A stretch of DNA of 64,000 nt from NCBI GenBank assembly GCA_959606065.1, contig CAUHHV010000001.1:124001-188000 (forward strand), given 5' to 3'. The stretch comes from an uncultured Collinsella sp. GTDB lineage: Bacteria > Actinomycetota > Coriobacteriia > Coriobacteriales > Coriobacteriaceae. Position 1 is the first letter of the stretch. Every line of letters starts with the position of its first letter. Shown here piece by piece: positions 43,428 through 52,544 of this stretch. Both the position numbers and the translations under genes were made by a program. The notes below the pieces were generated by a model that did not search any database, was not told the origin of the DNA, and saw only the letters and a program-made list of their open reading frames with translations.

Positions 43428-44447
43428 ATGAGTAACGTTCGCGTTTGTGTAGACGTTGTGGGTGGAGACGAGAAGCCCCAGGTTGTCCTCGACGGTATCG
43501 AGGCGGCGCTTGCGGCGGATCCCGATATCGAGGTCTTGGCCGTCGGCCCCGCAGAGATCGTGAACCCCTTTGCCGCGGCTCACGCTCGCGTTGAGGCCTT
43601 GGAGGCACCCGATGTCATCGCCATGGATGACGATCCCATTCGAGCCGTGATGACCAAGCGCAAGTCCTCGATCGTGCTTGCCTGCCGTGCTATCAAGAAG
43701 GGTAACGCGGATGCGTTCTTCTCTGCCGGCTCCACCGGCGCCATGACCGCTGCCGCTACCGCCTACGTGACGCCATTTAGGTATCAGGCCGAGGGCAAGA
43801 AGCAGCCGGTGCGTCCGTGCCTCACCAATGCACTGCCCAACCGCGCCGGCGGCCTGACGGTCCTGTGCGACATGGGCGCCAACCCCGATGTCGAGGTCGA
43901 CGACATGGTACGTTTTGCCCAGATGGGTAGTGCCTATGCGCGCGTCGTCTTGGGCATTGAGCATCCCCGCGTCGGTCTGCTCGGCAACGGTACCGAGGAT
44001 GAGAAGGGCTCCAACTTTACCAAGGCGTGCTTCCCTGCCATGAAGGCCGCCGTCCCCGGCTTTGTGGGCAACTGCGAGGGTACCGACCTGACCTCGGGTA
44101 ACTTTGACGTTGTCGTTGCCGATGGCATGTCGGGCAACATCGCGCTCAAGGCAACCGAGGGCGCTGCTAAGTTTTTGCTGCAAGAGCTCAAGGGTGCCTT
44201 TATGGCTTCGCTCGGCTCCAAGATCGCCGCGCTGCTCATCAAAAAGCAGATGCGCGAGATCAAGGCAAAGCTCTCGGGCGATGCTAAGGGTGGCGCGATT
44301 CTGCTGGGCCTGCGTGGCGTGGTCCTGATCGGCCACGGTGCCACCTCGGTCGAGGCCGTCAAAAACGGTACGCTCGCCGCGGCGGAGGCCGTGCGCGCCG
44401 GGCTGGTCGAGAACGTCGCCAACTCTATGGACGGCATCGTTTTGTAG
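43428..44447 (+). CDS. plsX: Phosphate acyltransferase PlsX
   Basis: 339 aa from ATG 43428, seven bases after AAGGAG; an ATG at 43422 would be too close. Motifs: RVCVDVVGGDEKPQVVLDGI, SAGSTGAMTAAAT, CDMGANPDVE, LLGNGTEDEKGS and SGNIALKATEG. It makes acyl-phosphate from acyl-ACP for phospholipid synthesis. With acpP next, and FakA-like upstream, it forms a lipid entry module. Confidence 0.94.
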   Translation: MSNVRVCVDVVGGDEKPQVVLDGIEAALAADPDIEVLAVGPAEIVNPFAAAHARVEALEAPDVIAMDDDPIRAVMTKRKSSIVLACRAIKKGNADAFFSAGSTGAMTAAATAYVTPFRYQAEGKKQPVRPCLTNALPNRAGGLTVLCDMGANPDVEVDDMVRFAQMGSAYARVVLGIEHPRVGLLGNGTEDEKGSNFTKACFPAMKAAVPGFVGNCEGTDLTSGNFDVVVADGMSGNIALKATEGAAKFLLQELKGAFMASLGSKIAALLIKKQMREIKAKLSGDAKGGAILLGLRGVVLIGHGATSVEAVKNGTLAAAEAVRAGLVENVANSMDGIVL

Positions 44448-44571
44448 GAGCGAGTTAGAGCGCTGTTATGTGCCTCGCGGCCTTCGTCGTGGGGTAGAAT
44501 CAAAACCGTGTCTTGGCGCTGCGCTTGCGGCGCCAGCGCGTTGATGTTCACGCAATACGAGAGGAAGCGCT

Positions 44572-44814
44572 ATGGACCGCTCCGAAATCTTCGATAAGAT
44601 CGCCGAAGTCGCCGCTGACGTTCTGGGCGTCGATGTCGCCGACATTAGTGACGAGACTACCTTTGACGATCTCGATGCCGATTCGCTCGAGCGTCTGCAG
44701 CTGGTGACGGCCATCGAGGACGAGTTCGACCTCGAGATCGATGACGAGACCCTGCTGTCGCTCAACTCTGTCGCCGACGCTGTCGACGCTATTGAAAACG
44801 CCAAGGAGGCCTAA
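44572..44814 (+). CDS. acpP: Acyl carrier protein
   Basis: 80 aa, acidic. The phosphopantetheine site is Ser38 in DADSLERLQL; note ERL rather than the usual VEL after DSL. Carries acyl chains for fatty acid and phospholipid synthesis. Start ATG 44572 after GAGAGGAAG; rnc begins three bases after its stop. Confidence 0.94.
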   Translation: MDRSEIFDKIAEVAADVLGVDVADISDETTFDDLDADSLERLQLVTAIEDEFDLEIDDETLLSLNSVADAVDAIENAKEA

Positions 44815-44817
44815 GTC

Positions 44818-45543
44818 TTGGCTTTATCTCAACGACTCGCGCGCGCCCAGGAAATCCTGGGCCACGAGTTCAATAACAAGGTGCTGCTGCGCGCGGCGCT
44901 CACGCACCCTTCTGCCGTGGAAGGTCAGCCCGTCTCGGCGAGTTATGAGCGCCTTGAGTTTTTGGGCGATTCCATTTTGGGCGCCGTGGTTGCCCGCTCG
45001 CTCTTTGAGTCCTATCCGGAGTTTGACGAGGGCAAGCTTACGCGCCTGAAGGTGTCGCTCGTCTCGGGCGCCACGCTGTCCGAGGTGTCCCATGAGCTGG
45101 GCATCGACGACATCATCATCTTTGGTGCCTCCGAGACCGGCACGGGCGCGCGCGGTCTGCACTCGGCGCTCGAGAACGTCTACGAGTCGCTCGTGGGCGC
45201 CCTGTACCTGGATGCCGGCTGGGACGTTGCGGCGGAGTTCATCCACCGCACGCTTAAGCCGCACCTGGCTTCCGAGCGTGCCGAGCATCCTGCGAACCCC
45301 AAGTCGTTTTTGCAGGAGTGCGTGCAGGCCGACGGCCACGAGCCTCCGGCGTACAAGCTCGTTGGCTCTGAGGGCCCGGCACACGCGCCGACCTTTACCG
45401 CCGTGGTGCTCATCGACGGTATTCGTCAAGGCCGCGGCACCGGTTCCTCCAAGAAGGAGGCCGAGGGTGCCGCTGCGCTCGAGGCGCTCGACCGCATGGG
45501 CTACACCACCAACGGCGTGATTCTCAACAAGAAGCCTGTTTAA
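44818..45543 (+). CDS. rnc: Ribonuclease III
   Basis: 241 aa. Signature ERLEFLGDSILGAVVA with the catalytic acidic residues, ENVYESLVGALYLDAGW, and a C-terminal double-stranded-RNA-binding domain (about 165-235, GRGTGSSKKEAEGAAALEAL). Processes rRNA and structured RNAs; it would be the enzyme acting on the long hairpins in this window. The start is TTG 44818 with AAGGAGG nine bases upstream. Confidence 0.94.
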   Translation: MALSQRLARAQEILGHEFNNKVLLRAALTHPSAVEGQPVSASYERLEFLGDSILGAVVARSLFESYPEFDEGKLTRLKVSLVSGATLSEVSHELGIDDIIIFGASETGTGARGLHSALENVYESLVGALYLDAGWDVAAEFIHRTLKPHLASERAEHPANPKSFLQECVQADGHEPPAYKLVGSEGPAHAPTFTAVVLIDGIRQGRGTGSSKKEAEGAAALEALDRMGYTTNGVILNKKPV

Positions 45544-45553
45544 GCGAGGAACC

Positions 45554-48500
45554 GTGTATCTCAAGTCCCTCACGCTCAAAGGGTTCAAGTCGTTTGCCGA
45601 CCGCGCCCACATGACGTTTGAGCCGGGCCTGACCGTCATCGTCGGTCCCAATGGCTCGGGAAAATCGAACATCTCCGACTCGATTCTGTGGGTCCTGGGC
45701 GAGCAGAGCGCCAAGCAGCTGCGCGGCCAGGCTATGGAGGACGTCATCTTCTCGGGCTCGTCGGCGCGCAAGCCGGTGGGTGTTGCCGAGGTCACGTTGG
45801 TGCTCGATAACTCGGACCATATGCTGCCCGTCGACTTTGATGAGGTCGCCATCACCCGTCGTATGTATCGCTCGGGCGAAAGCGAGTACCTCATCAACTC
45901 GAGCCCGTGCCGCCTGATGGACATCCAGGACATCTTGCACGATTCGGGACTGGGCAAGGATACGCACTCCATCATCAGCCAGGGCAAGCTCGATGCCATT
46001 TTGCAGAGCCGCCCCGAGGAGCGCCGCGCCCTGATCGAGGAGGCTGCCGGCATCTCCAAGCACAAGCGTCGCAAGGAGCGTGCGCTCAAAAAGATTAAGT
46101 CGATGGACGAGCACCTGACCCGTGCCCGCGATATCAACAAGGAAATCGCCCGTCAGCTGCGACCGCTGGAGCGTCAGGTCGATCGCGCGCGCAAGTACAA
46201 AGAGCTGTCCTCGCGCGCGAACGAGCTTACGCAGATGCTGGCCGTCGATGAGCTTCGTTCGCTGCAGTCGCAGTGGAACGACCTGGAGAGCCGCTCCAAG
46301 GAGGGCGCTGCCGAGCTTGAGCTCGCGCAGTACCGCCTGGGTGAGAAAGAGCGCGAGCTCGAGAAGCTCCAGGTCATGCTCGAGGAAAAGGGCCTGTTTG
46401 TGGGCGACTTGGGCGAGCAGCGCCGCCATATGCAAGATGTGGTCGGTCGCATTAACTCCGACATGCGCCTGCTCGAGGAAAAGGGCCACAACATGGTGTC
46501 GCGCCTGTCCGACATGCGCGGCCAGATCTCGAGCTCCGAGCATCAGCGCCGGCGCGTGGTCGAGGAGCTCGAGGATGCGCGTGCCCAGCTCGAGGAAGTG
46601 ACCGGTGCGCACATGCAGGCCCAGGACGACGTCGACGCCGCCGGCCCTGCCGCCGCCGAGCTTCACGAGCGCCGCGTGGCGCTTGATGCGCAGATTTCGC
46701 AGCTTACGCGCGAGCAGCGCGATGTGCAGCGCGTTGCCGATAATGCTGCGCTCGAGCTCGCTAAGATAAAGGATTCGCTTTCCAATGCCGAGGTCGAAGA
46801 CAACATGTATGCCTCGCGCCTGGAGCAGATCGATGAGCAGCTCGAGGAGGTCACGGCATCGCTTGATAGCCGCCGCAACCGTGCCGAGGAGCTTGAGAGT
46901 GCGCTTGAGGCGGCCCGTCAGGCCCAGAGCGATGCACGCGAGGCCACCGAGACGGCACGGGCTGCCCTCAAGGACCTGCGTGCCCGCGAGGGCGAGGCAC
47001 GCAACAGGCTGTCCGAGGTGCGCTCGGAGCTTGCCAGCCAAAAGAAGCTTGATGCTCGCATGGCCGACAGCTCGCCGCTCGTAAGCCGTCTGGTGGGCGC
47101 GCTGGGCGACGATGTCTCGGGTCGTCTGGGCGATGTGCTCGAGGCACCTCGTGAGCTTGAGGGCCTGGTTGAGCAGCTGCTCGCCGGCGATATCGATGCC
47201 CTGTTGTTCGATAACGCTGCCGCACTTGAGCGCGCCGGTCGCGCTGCGCTGGACCAGAAGAAGGCCTCGGGCGAGGCGCTGCTGGTGGCGCGCAGCGTGA
47301 GCGGCTCTGCGGCTGCCGAGGGTGCCGCCGGTACCCGTCTTGTTGATCGTCTGTCCGTGCGTGCGGGCTACGGTCCGGTCGTCGAGGCATTGCTCGGCGG
47401 CTATTACGTGGTCGATGACTTGGCTGCCGCGCTGTCCGCGCCGGTCGTTGATGGCGTGACCTATGTGACTCCCGATGGCGCACGTGTTGCCTGCGGCGGC
47501 CTGGTTCGCGTGGGGCTTGATGCCGGCGAGGCTTCGGGCGCTCTGGAGCGCAAGCGTCGTATCCGCGAGCTGGAGGGCCTGGAGCCCGATCTTACTGCCG
47601 CGTTTGAGCATGTTTCTGATCAGGTCGTCGAGGCCAATGCGGCCGTCGAGGAGGCGCGCGCCGCCGAGGGCGATGCCGCCGGCGAGATTGCCCGTCTTGA
47701 GGGCGAGCGCCGCTCGCTGCTCTCTGAGATCGGCCGCCTGGAGCAGAGTGCCAACAATGCCGAGGTCGAGCGCGTGCGCATTTCCAAGCGCCGCGAGCAG
47801 GCTGCCGAGGCCGTTCGTGCCGCTCGTCCACGCGTGGATGAACTTACCCGTTCGCGTGACGAAGCTCGTGCGCAGGCGAGCGACTTAGGTCTTCAGATTG
47901 CCGAAGCCAACGACGATCTCGACCGCGTGCGTCGCGACGATTCCGAGGCCGCCGGCAAGCTCGCCGACGCTAAGGTGCGCCTGGCTCAGACGAGTGAGCG
48001 CCTGCGTTCTCTGAAGGGCCGCGTGCCCGACCTGGAGCATCGCCTGGAGGGCATCGACCGCCGTATCCGCGGAACACGCCAGGCCTCGCGCTCGCTTGAG
48101 CTGCTGCGCCTTCGCGTCGATCCCATGCACGAGCGCTATTCTGCCCTGTTGGAGCGCGCCTCGGACTGGGCTGCGCGCCTGCGCGATCAGGCTTCGCTCG
48201 AGGAAGCGGACTCGGCTTCGCTTAAGAAGACCATCGAGGACGCCAAGACCGAGGTCGCCCGCGCCAAAGAGAGGGTCGATGCTGCCGCCACGACGCAAAA
48301 TGAGTTCAAGGTGGCGCGCGGCAAGCTCGAGGTGCAGGTCGAGGCTGCCATCAAGGCCATCACCGCTGACGGTACCACGGTGCTCGAGGAAGCGCTCATG
48401 CTGCCGGCGCCCACCGACCGCGACGCCGCCGAGCGCGAGCTCAACCAACTCGTGCGCCAGATCAACAATCTGGGCCCCGTGAACCAGGTTGCCATGGAGG

Positions 48501-49090
48501 AGTACGAGCAGCTCAAGCGCCGCGCCGATTACATCGAGGAGCAACTGGCCGATCTGGAGAGCGCGCGCAAGGCGCTCACCAAGATCACCGTGGCGATTGA
48601 CCGCAAGATGCGCAAGGCGTTCCTGGTGACGTTTGAGAAGGTCGACGCGAACTTCCGCGAGATCTTCGCCATGCTCTTCCCGGGTGGTCAGGCTCACCTT
48701 GAGATGACCGATCCCGAGCATCCTGCCGAGACGGGCATTGAGGTCGTGGCGCAGCCGCGCGGCAAGCGTATCACCAAGATGATGCTCATGTCCGGTGGCG
48801 AGAAGAGCCTGACGGCGCTCGCTCTGCTCTTTGCCGTATACCGTACGCGCACGGTGCCGTTCTATGTGCTGGACGAGGTCGAGGCCGCGCTCGACGACGC
48901 CAACCTGTCCAAGCTCATCGGTGCTCTCGATGTGCTGCGTTCCGATACGCAGCTCTTGGTAATCTCGCATCAGCGCCGTACTATGGAGGACGCTGACGTC
49001 CTCTATGGCGTCTCGATGCAAGCCGACGGCGTCAGTCGCGTCGTCTCGCAAAAACTCGATCGCGAAACCGGAAAGGTCGTGAATGCATAA
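45554..49090 (+). CDS. smc: Chromosome segregation protein SMC
   Basis: 1178 aa. N-terminal Walker A GPNGSGKSNISDSI, two long coiled coils (about 170-490 and 660-1000), a hinge near 500-650 (SGRLGDVLEAPRELEGLVEQLLAG), C-terminal signature LMSGGEKSLTALALLFA and Walker B FYVLDEVEAALDD. Condenses and segregates chromosomes with ScpAB. GTG start; the stop overlaps ftsY (TAATG). rnc-smc-ftsY-ffh is the classical order. Confidence 0.95.
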   Translation: MYLKSLTLKGFKSFADRAHMTFEPGLTVIVGPNGSGKSNISDSILWVLGEQSAKQLRGQAMEDVIFSGSSARKPVGVAEVTLVLDNSDHMLPVDFDEVAITRRMYRSGESEYLINSSPCRLMDIQDILHDSGLGKDTHSIISQGKLDAILQSRPEERRALIEEAAGISKHKRRKERALKKIKSMDEHLTRARDINKEIARQLRPLERQVDRARKYKELSSRANELTQMLAVDELRSLQSQWNDLESRSKEGAAELELAQYRLGEKERELEKLQVMLEEKGLFVGDLGEQRRHMQDVVGRINSDMRLLEEKGHNMVSRLSDMRGQISSSEHQRRRVVEELEDARAQLEEVTGAHMQAQDDVDAAGPAAAELHERRVALDAQISQLTREQRDVQRVADNAALELAKIKDSLSNAEVEDNMYASRLEQIDEQLEEVTASLDSRRNRAEELESALEAARQAQSDAREATETARAALKDLRAREGEARNRLSEVRSELASQKKLDARMADSSPLVSRLVGALGDDVSGRLGDVLEAPRELEGLVEQLLAGDIDALLFDNAAALERAGRAALDQKKASGEALLVARSVSGSAAAEGAAGTRLVDRLSVRAGYGPVVEALLGGYYVVDDLAAALSAPVVDGVTYVTPDGARVACGGLVRVGLDAGEASGALERKRRIRELEGLEPDLTAAFEHVSDQVVEANAAVEEARAAEGDAAGEIARLEGERRSLLSEIGRLEQSANNAEVERVRISKRREQAAEAVRAARPRVDELTRSRDEARAQASDLGLQIAEANDDLDRVRRDDSEAAGKLADAKVRLAQTSERLRSLKGRVPDLEHRLEGIDRRIRGTRQASRSLELLRLRVDPMHERYSALLERASDWAARLRDQASLEEADSASLKKTIEDAKTEVARAKERVDAAATTQNEFKVARGKLEVQVEAAIKAITADGTTVLEEALMLPAPTDRDAAERELNQLVRQINNLGPVNQVAMEEYEQLKRRADYIEEQLADLESARKALTKITVAIDRKMRKAFLVTFEKVDANFREIFAMLFPGGQAHLEMTDPEHPAETGIEVVAQPRGKRITKMMLMSGGEKSLTALALLFAVYRTRTVPFYVLDEVEAALDDANLSKLIGALDVLRSDTQLLVISHQRRTMEDADVLYGVSMQADGVSRVVSQKLDRETGKVVNA

Positions 49091-50007
49091 TGGGATTCTT
49101 TGACGCACTCTCGCGCGGACTTGAGCGCAGCCGCGAGGCCCTCAACGAGGTCTTCTACTTTGGCGGTGAGGTCGACGAGGATTTTTGGGAGGATCTTGAG
49201 GACACCCTCGTCATGGGTGACATGGGCGCCGAGGTCGCCATTCAGGTCTCCGATGACCTGCGTGACGCCGCCGCCAAGAAGAACCTCAAGACCGCCCCGC
49301 AGCTTCGTCGCGCCCTGGCCGAGCAGCTCGAGGGCCATTTTGTGCCTGTTGAGCGCGACCCGTTTTCCGATACGCCGAGCTGCGTGCTGTTTGTCGGTAT
49401 CAACGGCGCCGGCAAGACCACCACGGTCGGCAAGATTGCGAGCGCCATGGCCGCCCGCGGCAAGAACGTGGTTATCGGTTCGGCCGACACCTTCCGCGCC
49501 GCCGCTATCGAGCAGCTCGATGTGTGGGGTCAGCGTGCCGGCGTACCGGTTATCAAGCGTGACCGCGGTTCCGATCCGGCGAGCGTGTGCTATGACGTGC
49601 TCGACGAGGCCGATAAGCGCGGCAGCGACCTGGTGCTCATCGATACCGCCGGTCGTCTGCACACGAGCCCCGAACTCATGCGCGAGCTCGCCAAGGTGGT
49701 CAATGTGACTCGTAAGCGCGCCGCCAATATGGCCGCCGGTCCCATGCCGGTCTCGGTCGTGCTTGTGATCGATGCCGCCACAGGTCAGAACGGTCTGAAC
49801 CAGGCGCTCGAGTTTAACGAGGCGCTGGGCCTGGACGGTATTATCATGACTAAGCTCGACGGCACGGCTAAGGGCGGTATCGCCATGGCCGTGGCCGAGA
49901 AGCTCAAGCTCCCGATCCTGCGCATCGGCGTGGGCGAGCAGGTCGATGACCTGCAGGAGTTTAACGCCAAAGATTTCTGCCGCGCCCTGGTGGGCGAGTC
50001 CAACTAA
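49090..50007 (+). CDS. ftsY: Signal recognition particle receptor FtsY
   Basis: 305 aa, only the NG domains; the acidic A domain of E. coli FtsY is absent, common in Gram-positives. GTPase motifs: VGINGAGKTTTVGKIAS, DTFRAAAIEQL, DTAGRLHTS, TKLDGTAKGG. The N-terminal helix (MGFFDALSRGLERSREALNE) is the membrane-targeting element. It pairs with Ffh encoded next. Confidence 0.94.
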   Translation: MGFFDALSRGLERSREALNEVFYFGGEVDEDFWEDLEDTLVMGDMGAEVAIQVSDDLRDAAAKKNLKTAPQLRRALAEQLEGHFVPVERDPFSDTPSCVLFVGINGAGKTTTVGKIASAMAARGKNVVIGSADTFRAAAIEQLDVWGQRAGVPVIKRDRGSDPASVCYDVLDEADKRGSDLVLIDTAGRLHTSPELMRELAKVVNVTRKRAANMAAGPMPVSVVLVIDAATGQNGLNQALEFNEALGLDGIIMTKLDGTAKGGIAMAVAEKLKLPILRIGVGEQVDDLQEFNAKDFCRALVGESN

Positions 50008-50017
50008 GGAGTAACCA

Positions 50018-51493
50018 GTGTTTGATTCCCTGAGCGATCGCCTCAACGACACATTTGACCGCCTGCGCGGCAAGGGTAAGCTGACCGAGGCCGATATTAC
50101 TTCGGCCATGCGCGATATTCGCATGGCCCTGCTCGAGGCCGACGTTAACTTTAAGGTCGTCAAGGAGTTCGTCGCCAAGACCAAGGAGCGCTGCATGACC
50201 GCCGAGGTCATGGAGTCGCTGTCGCCGGTGCAAAACGTCGTCAAGATCGTGCTCGACGAGCTCACCGAGATGCTCGGCTCAACCGAGAGCAAACTCGTCT
50301 TTAGCAACCGCATTCCCAATGTCATCATGCTCGTGGGCTTGCAGGGCTCCGGTAAGACCACGGCGGCCGTAAAGCTGGCCTACCTGCTCAAGAAGCAGGG
50401 CCGCTCGCCGCTGCTCGCCGCGTGCGACGTCTACCGTCCCGCCGCTGCCGACCAGCTGGCCACGCTCGGTGGCGAGATCGGCGTGCCGGTCTTCCGCGGT
50501 GACGGAGCGCACCCGGTCGATATTGCCAAGGGCGCCATCCAAGAGGCCGTCGATCACCTGCGCGACGTGGTCATCGTCGATACCGCCGGTCGTCTTCAGA
50601 TCGACGAGCAGATGATGCAGGAGGCCGTCGACATCAAGAAGGCCGTCAAGCCCGACCAGGTGCTGATGGTCGTCGACGCCATGACCGGCCAGGACATCGT
50701 CAACGTCGTCTCGACCTTCGCCGATCGCACCGACTTTGACGGTGTGATCATCTCCAAGCTCGACGGCGATGCCCGTGGCGGCGGCGCACTTTCGGTGCGT
50801 CAGGTGACCGGTAAGCCCATCAAGTTTGTGAGCATGGGCGAGAAACCCGATTCGCTTGAGCCGTTCTATCCCGATCGCATGGCCAAGCGCATTCTGGGCA
50901 TGGGCGATGTTGTCGGCATTATCGAGAAGGCCCAGGAGGCAGCCGATGCAGAGCAGCTTGAGGCTGCCGAGCGTATGCTGCGCGAGGGCTTCACCATGAA
51001 CGATATGCTCGACCAGATGAAAGCCGTCAAAAAGATGGGCGGCATGAAGGGTATCCTGGGCATGCTTCCCGGTGGCCAGCGCGCACTCAACCAGATGGGC
51101 GGCAACCTGGACGAGGGCATCTTCGATAAGAACGAGGCCATCATCATGTCGATGACCAAGGAGGAGCGCCTGCGTCCCTCCATAATCAACGGTCAACGTC
51201 GCGCGCGTATCGCCAAGGGCGCCGGCGTAACCCCCACCGAAGTCAATAGCCTTATGAAGCAGTGGGGCGAGATGAATAAGATGATGGGCCGCATGCGCAC
51301 GATGGCTAATCAGGCACAGGCCGGCGGCAAGAAGGGCAAAAAGGGTAAGAAGGGCAAGAAGATGCGCATGCCCAATATCCCTGGCCTGGACGCTATGGGT
51401 CTGGGCGGCATGGGCGGCCTGGGTACGGGCGGTCCCAAGTCTGATATGGAGCTGCTGCGCCAGATGGAAGCGCAGATGCGCAATAAGAAATAG
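50018..51493 (+). CDS. ffh: Signal recognition particle protein Ffh
   Basis: 491 aa. N domain, G domain (GLQGSGKTTAAVKLAY; DVYRPAAADQL; DTAGRLQID; SKLDGDARGG) and methionine-rich M domain binding SRP RNA and signal peptides (RIAKGAGVTPTEVNSLMKQW). The C-terminus has a lysine-glycine run (GGKKGKKGKKGKK) and a Gly/Met-rich stretch before the end. Start GTG 50018 after AAGGAG. No SRP RNA gene was recognised nearby. Confidence 0.95.
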   Translation: MFDSLSDRLNDTFDRLRGKGKLTEADITSAMRDIRMALLEADVNFKVVKEFVAKTKERCMTAEVMESLSPVQNVVKIVLDELTEMLGSTESKLVFSNRIPNVIMLVGLQGSGKTTAAVKLAYLLKKQGRSPLLAACDVYRPAAADQLATLGGEIGVPVFRGDGAHPVDIAKGAIQEAVDHLRDVVIVDTAGRLQIDEQMMQEAVDIKKAVKPDQVLMVVDAMTGQDIVNVVSTFADRTDFDGVIISKLDGDARGGGALSVRQVTGKPIKFVSMGEKPDSLEPFYPDRMAKRILGMGDVVGIIEKAQEAADAEQLEAAERMLREGFTMNDMLDQMKAVKKMGGMKGILGMLPGGQRALNQMGGNLDEGIFDKNEAIIMSMTKEERLRPSIINGQRRARIAKGAGVTPTEVNSLMKQWGEMNKMMGRMRTMANQAQAGGKKGKKGKKGKKMRMPNIPGLDAMGLGGMGGLGTGGPKSDMELLRQMEAQMRNKK

Positions 51494-51518
51494 GGCTGTA
51501 ATTCCAGCTTGATATGGC

Positions 51519-51552
51519 AAAGGCCACTCGGAAGCTATCGGGTGGCCTTTGT
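51519..51552 (+). terminator. Terminator after ffh
   Basis: AAAGGCCACTC and GGTGGCCTTT pair around a 12-base loop and are followed by GTTGTTGG. It also sits just downstream of the convergent DUF134 gene. Confidence 0.7.
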
Positions 51553-51613
51553 TGTTGGCTTTGATTGTTGGGTTGCGTTCGGCGTCGCGCCTCGAGCTCG
51601 TGGTGCCGTGCCG

Positions 51614-52378
51614 TTAGTGGCAGCTGCAGCCCTCGTGACCCTCGTGCTCGTGATGGCCGTGGCAGCTGCAGGACTCACTATGTTCGTGGGCATGTTCGTG
51701 GTCATGGCCGTGGCAGCCGCACGTGGCCTCGCCGTTCTGTGCGAGCGTGCCGGCGATAAGGGCCTCGACGCAAGCGTCGCAGCTGCCCTGGGCTCCTGCG
51801 TATACCGTGATGCCGGCTTGGGCAAGCGCGTTGATAGCGCCACCGCCGATGCCGCCGCAGATGAGCGTGTCCACGCCGCCGTTGGCGAGCAGGCTCGCAA
51901 GGGCACCGTGGCCGGTGCCGCCGCTGCCTACGACCTGCTCGTTGAGCACCTTGCCGTCCTGGATGTCGTAGATCTTGAACTGCTCGCTGCGGCCAAAGTG
52001 CATAAAGATGTTGCCGTTGTCGTACGTGGTTGCCACCCTCATGGTGCCGATCTCCTTTGCTGGCCATGCGGCCGTTGTCGTGGTAATGGGGGAGTATGCG
52101 ATGTTACCGCCTTCGATGACGATCGCCCGTCCGTTGACCAGCGCGTTTGCCACCTTGCGATGCGCGCGGCTGCTAATTGCCGCCACCGTGGCGCGCGCGA
52201 TGCCCATCTGCTGCGCGACTGCCTCCTGATTGAGGCCTTCCAGGTCGCATAGGCGTAGGACTTCGAGCTCGTCGACCGTCATGTCGATGGCGTCTCCGCT
52301 GGCAAGGCCGTCGGGGGTAAAGCCGCGATATTCGGGGATGATCCCAACACGGCGCAATTTTTCGCGTCTTCCTGCCAT
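51614..52378 (-). CDS. DUF134 regulator fused to a NifX/NifB-type domain with His/Cys-rich tail
   Basis: 254 aa from ATG 52378 (AAGGAG five bases upstream). Residues 1-95 are DUF134 (GRREKLRRVGIIPEYRGFTPDG) with a sigma-like helix-turn-helix (LNQEAVAQQMGIARATVAAISSRAHRKVANALVNG). Residues about 112-215 form a Nitro_FeMo-Co/NifX-like domain (VATTYDNGNIFMHFGRSEQFKIYDI; CGGIGGGAINALAQAGI). The last 35 residues are rich in His and Cys (CHGHDHEHAHEHSESCSCH), a metal-binding tail. Inference: a metal- or cluster-sensing repressor that controls itself through the palindromes in its promoter. Confidence 0.85.
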   Translation of the reverse strand: MAGRREKLRRVGIIPEYRGFTPDGLASGDAIDMTVDELEVLRLCDLEGLNQEAVAQQMGIARATVAAISSRAHRKVANALVNGRAIVIEGGNIAYSPITTTTAAWPAKEIGTMRVATTYDNGNIFMHFGRSEQFKIYDIQDGKVLNEQVVGSGGTGHGALASLLANGGVDTLICGGIGGGAINALAQAGITVYAGAQGSCDACVEALIAGTLAQNGEATCGCHGHDHEHAHEHSESCSCHGHHEHEGHEGCSCH

Positions 52379-52392
52379 GCGCACTCCTTATC

Positions 52393-52404
52393 TGACATAT
52401 GTCA
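52393..52404. promoter_or_regulatory. Palindromic operator, copy 1
   Basis: TGACATATGTCA, a perfect 12-base palindrome between the -10 box and the ribosome site of the DUF134 gene. A near copy lies upstream of the -35. Confidence 0.6.
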
Positions 52405-52409
52405 ACAAT

Positions 52410-52437
52410 AGAATAACGCGTGTGCGCTGCAGAGCAA
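52410..52437 (-). promoter_or_regulatory. Promoter of the DUF134-NifX gene
   Basis: On the minus strand TTGCTC (52437-52432) and TATTCT (52415-52410) are separated by 16 bases. The two palindromes lie on either side of it. Confidence 0.55.
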
Positions 52438-52445
52438 GGCATTTT

Positions 52446-52457
52446 TGGCATATGTCA
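52446..52457. promoter_or_regulatory. Palindromic operator, copy 2
   Basis: TGGCATATGTCA, one mismatch from the palindrome at 52393. The centres are 53 bases apart, about five helical turns, so dimers would face the same side and could loop the DNA. It also lies upstream of thyA. Confidence 0.55.
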
Positions 52458-52544
52458 GAAAATGAGGGCTTATGTTTGGGCTGTGGGGCCGCGTGCGCCT
52501 GGGCTACAATGAATCTCGCTTGTAGGCGACTGACAGGAGGGTCA

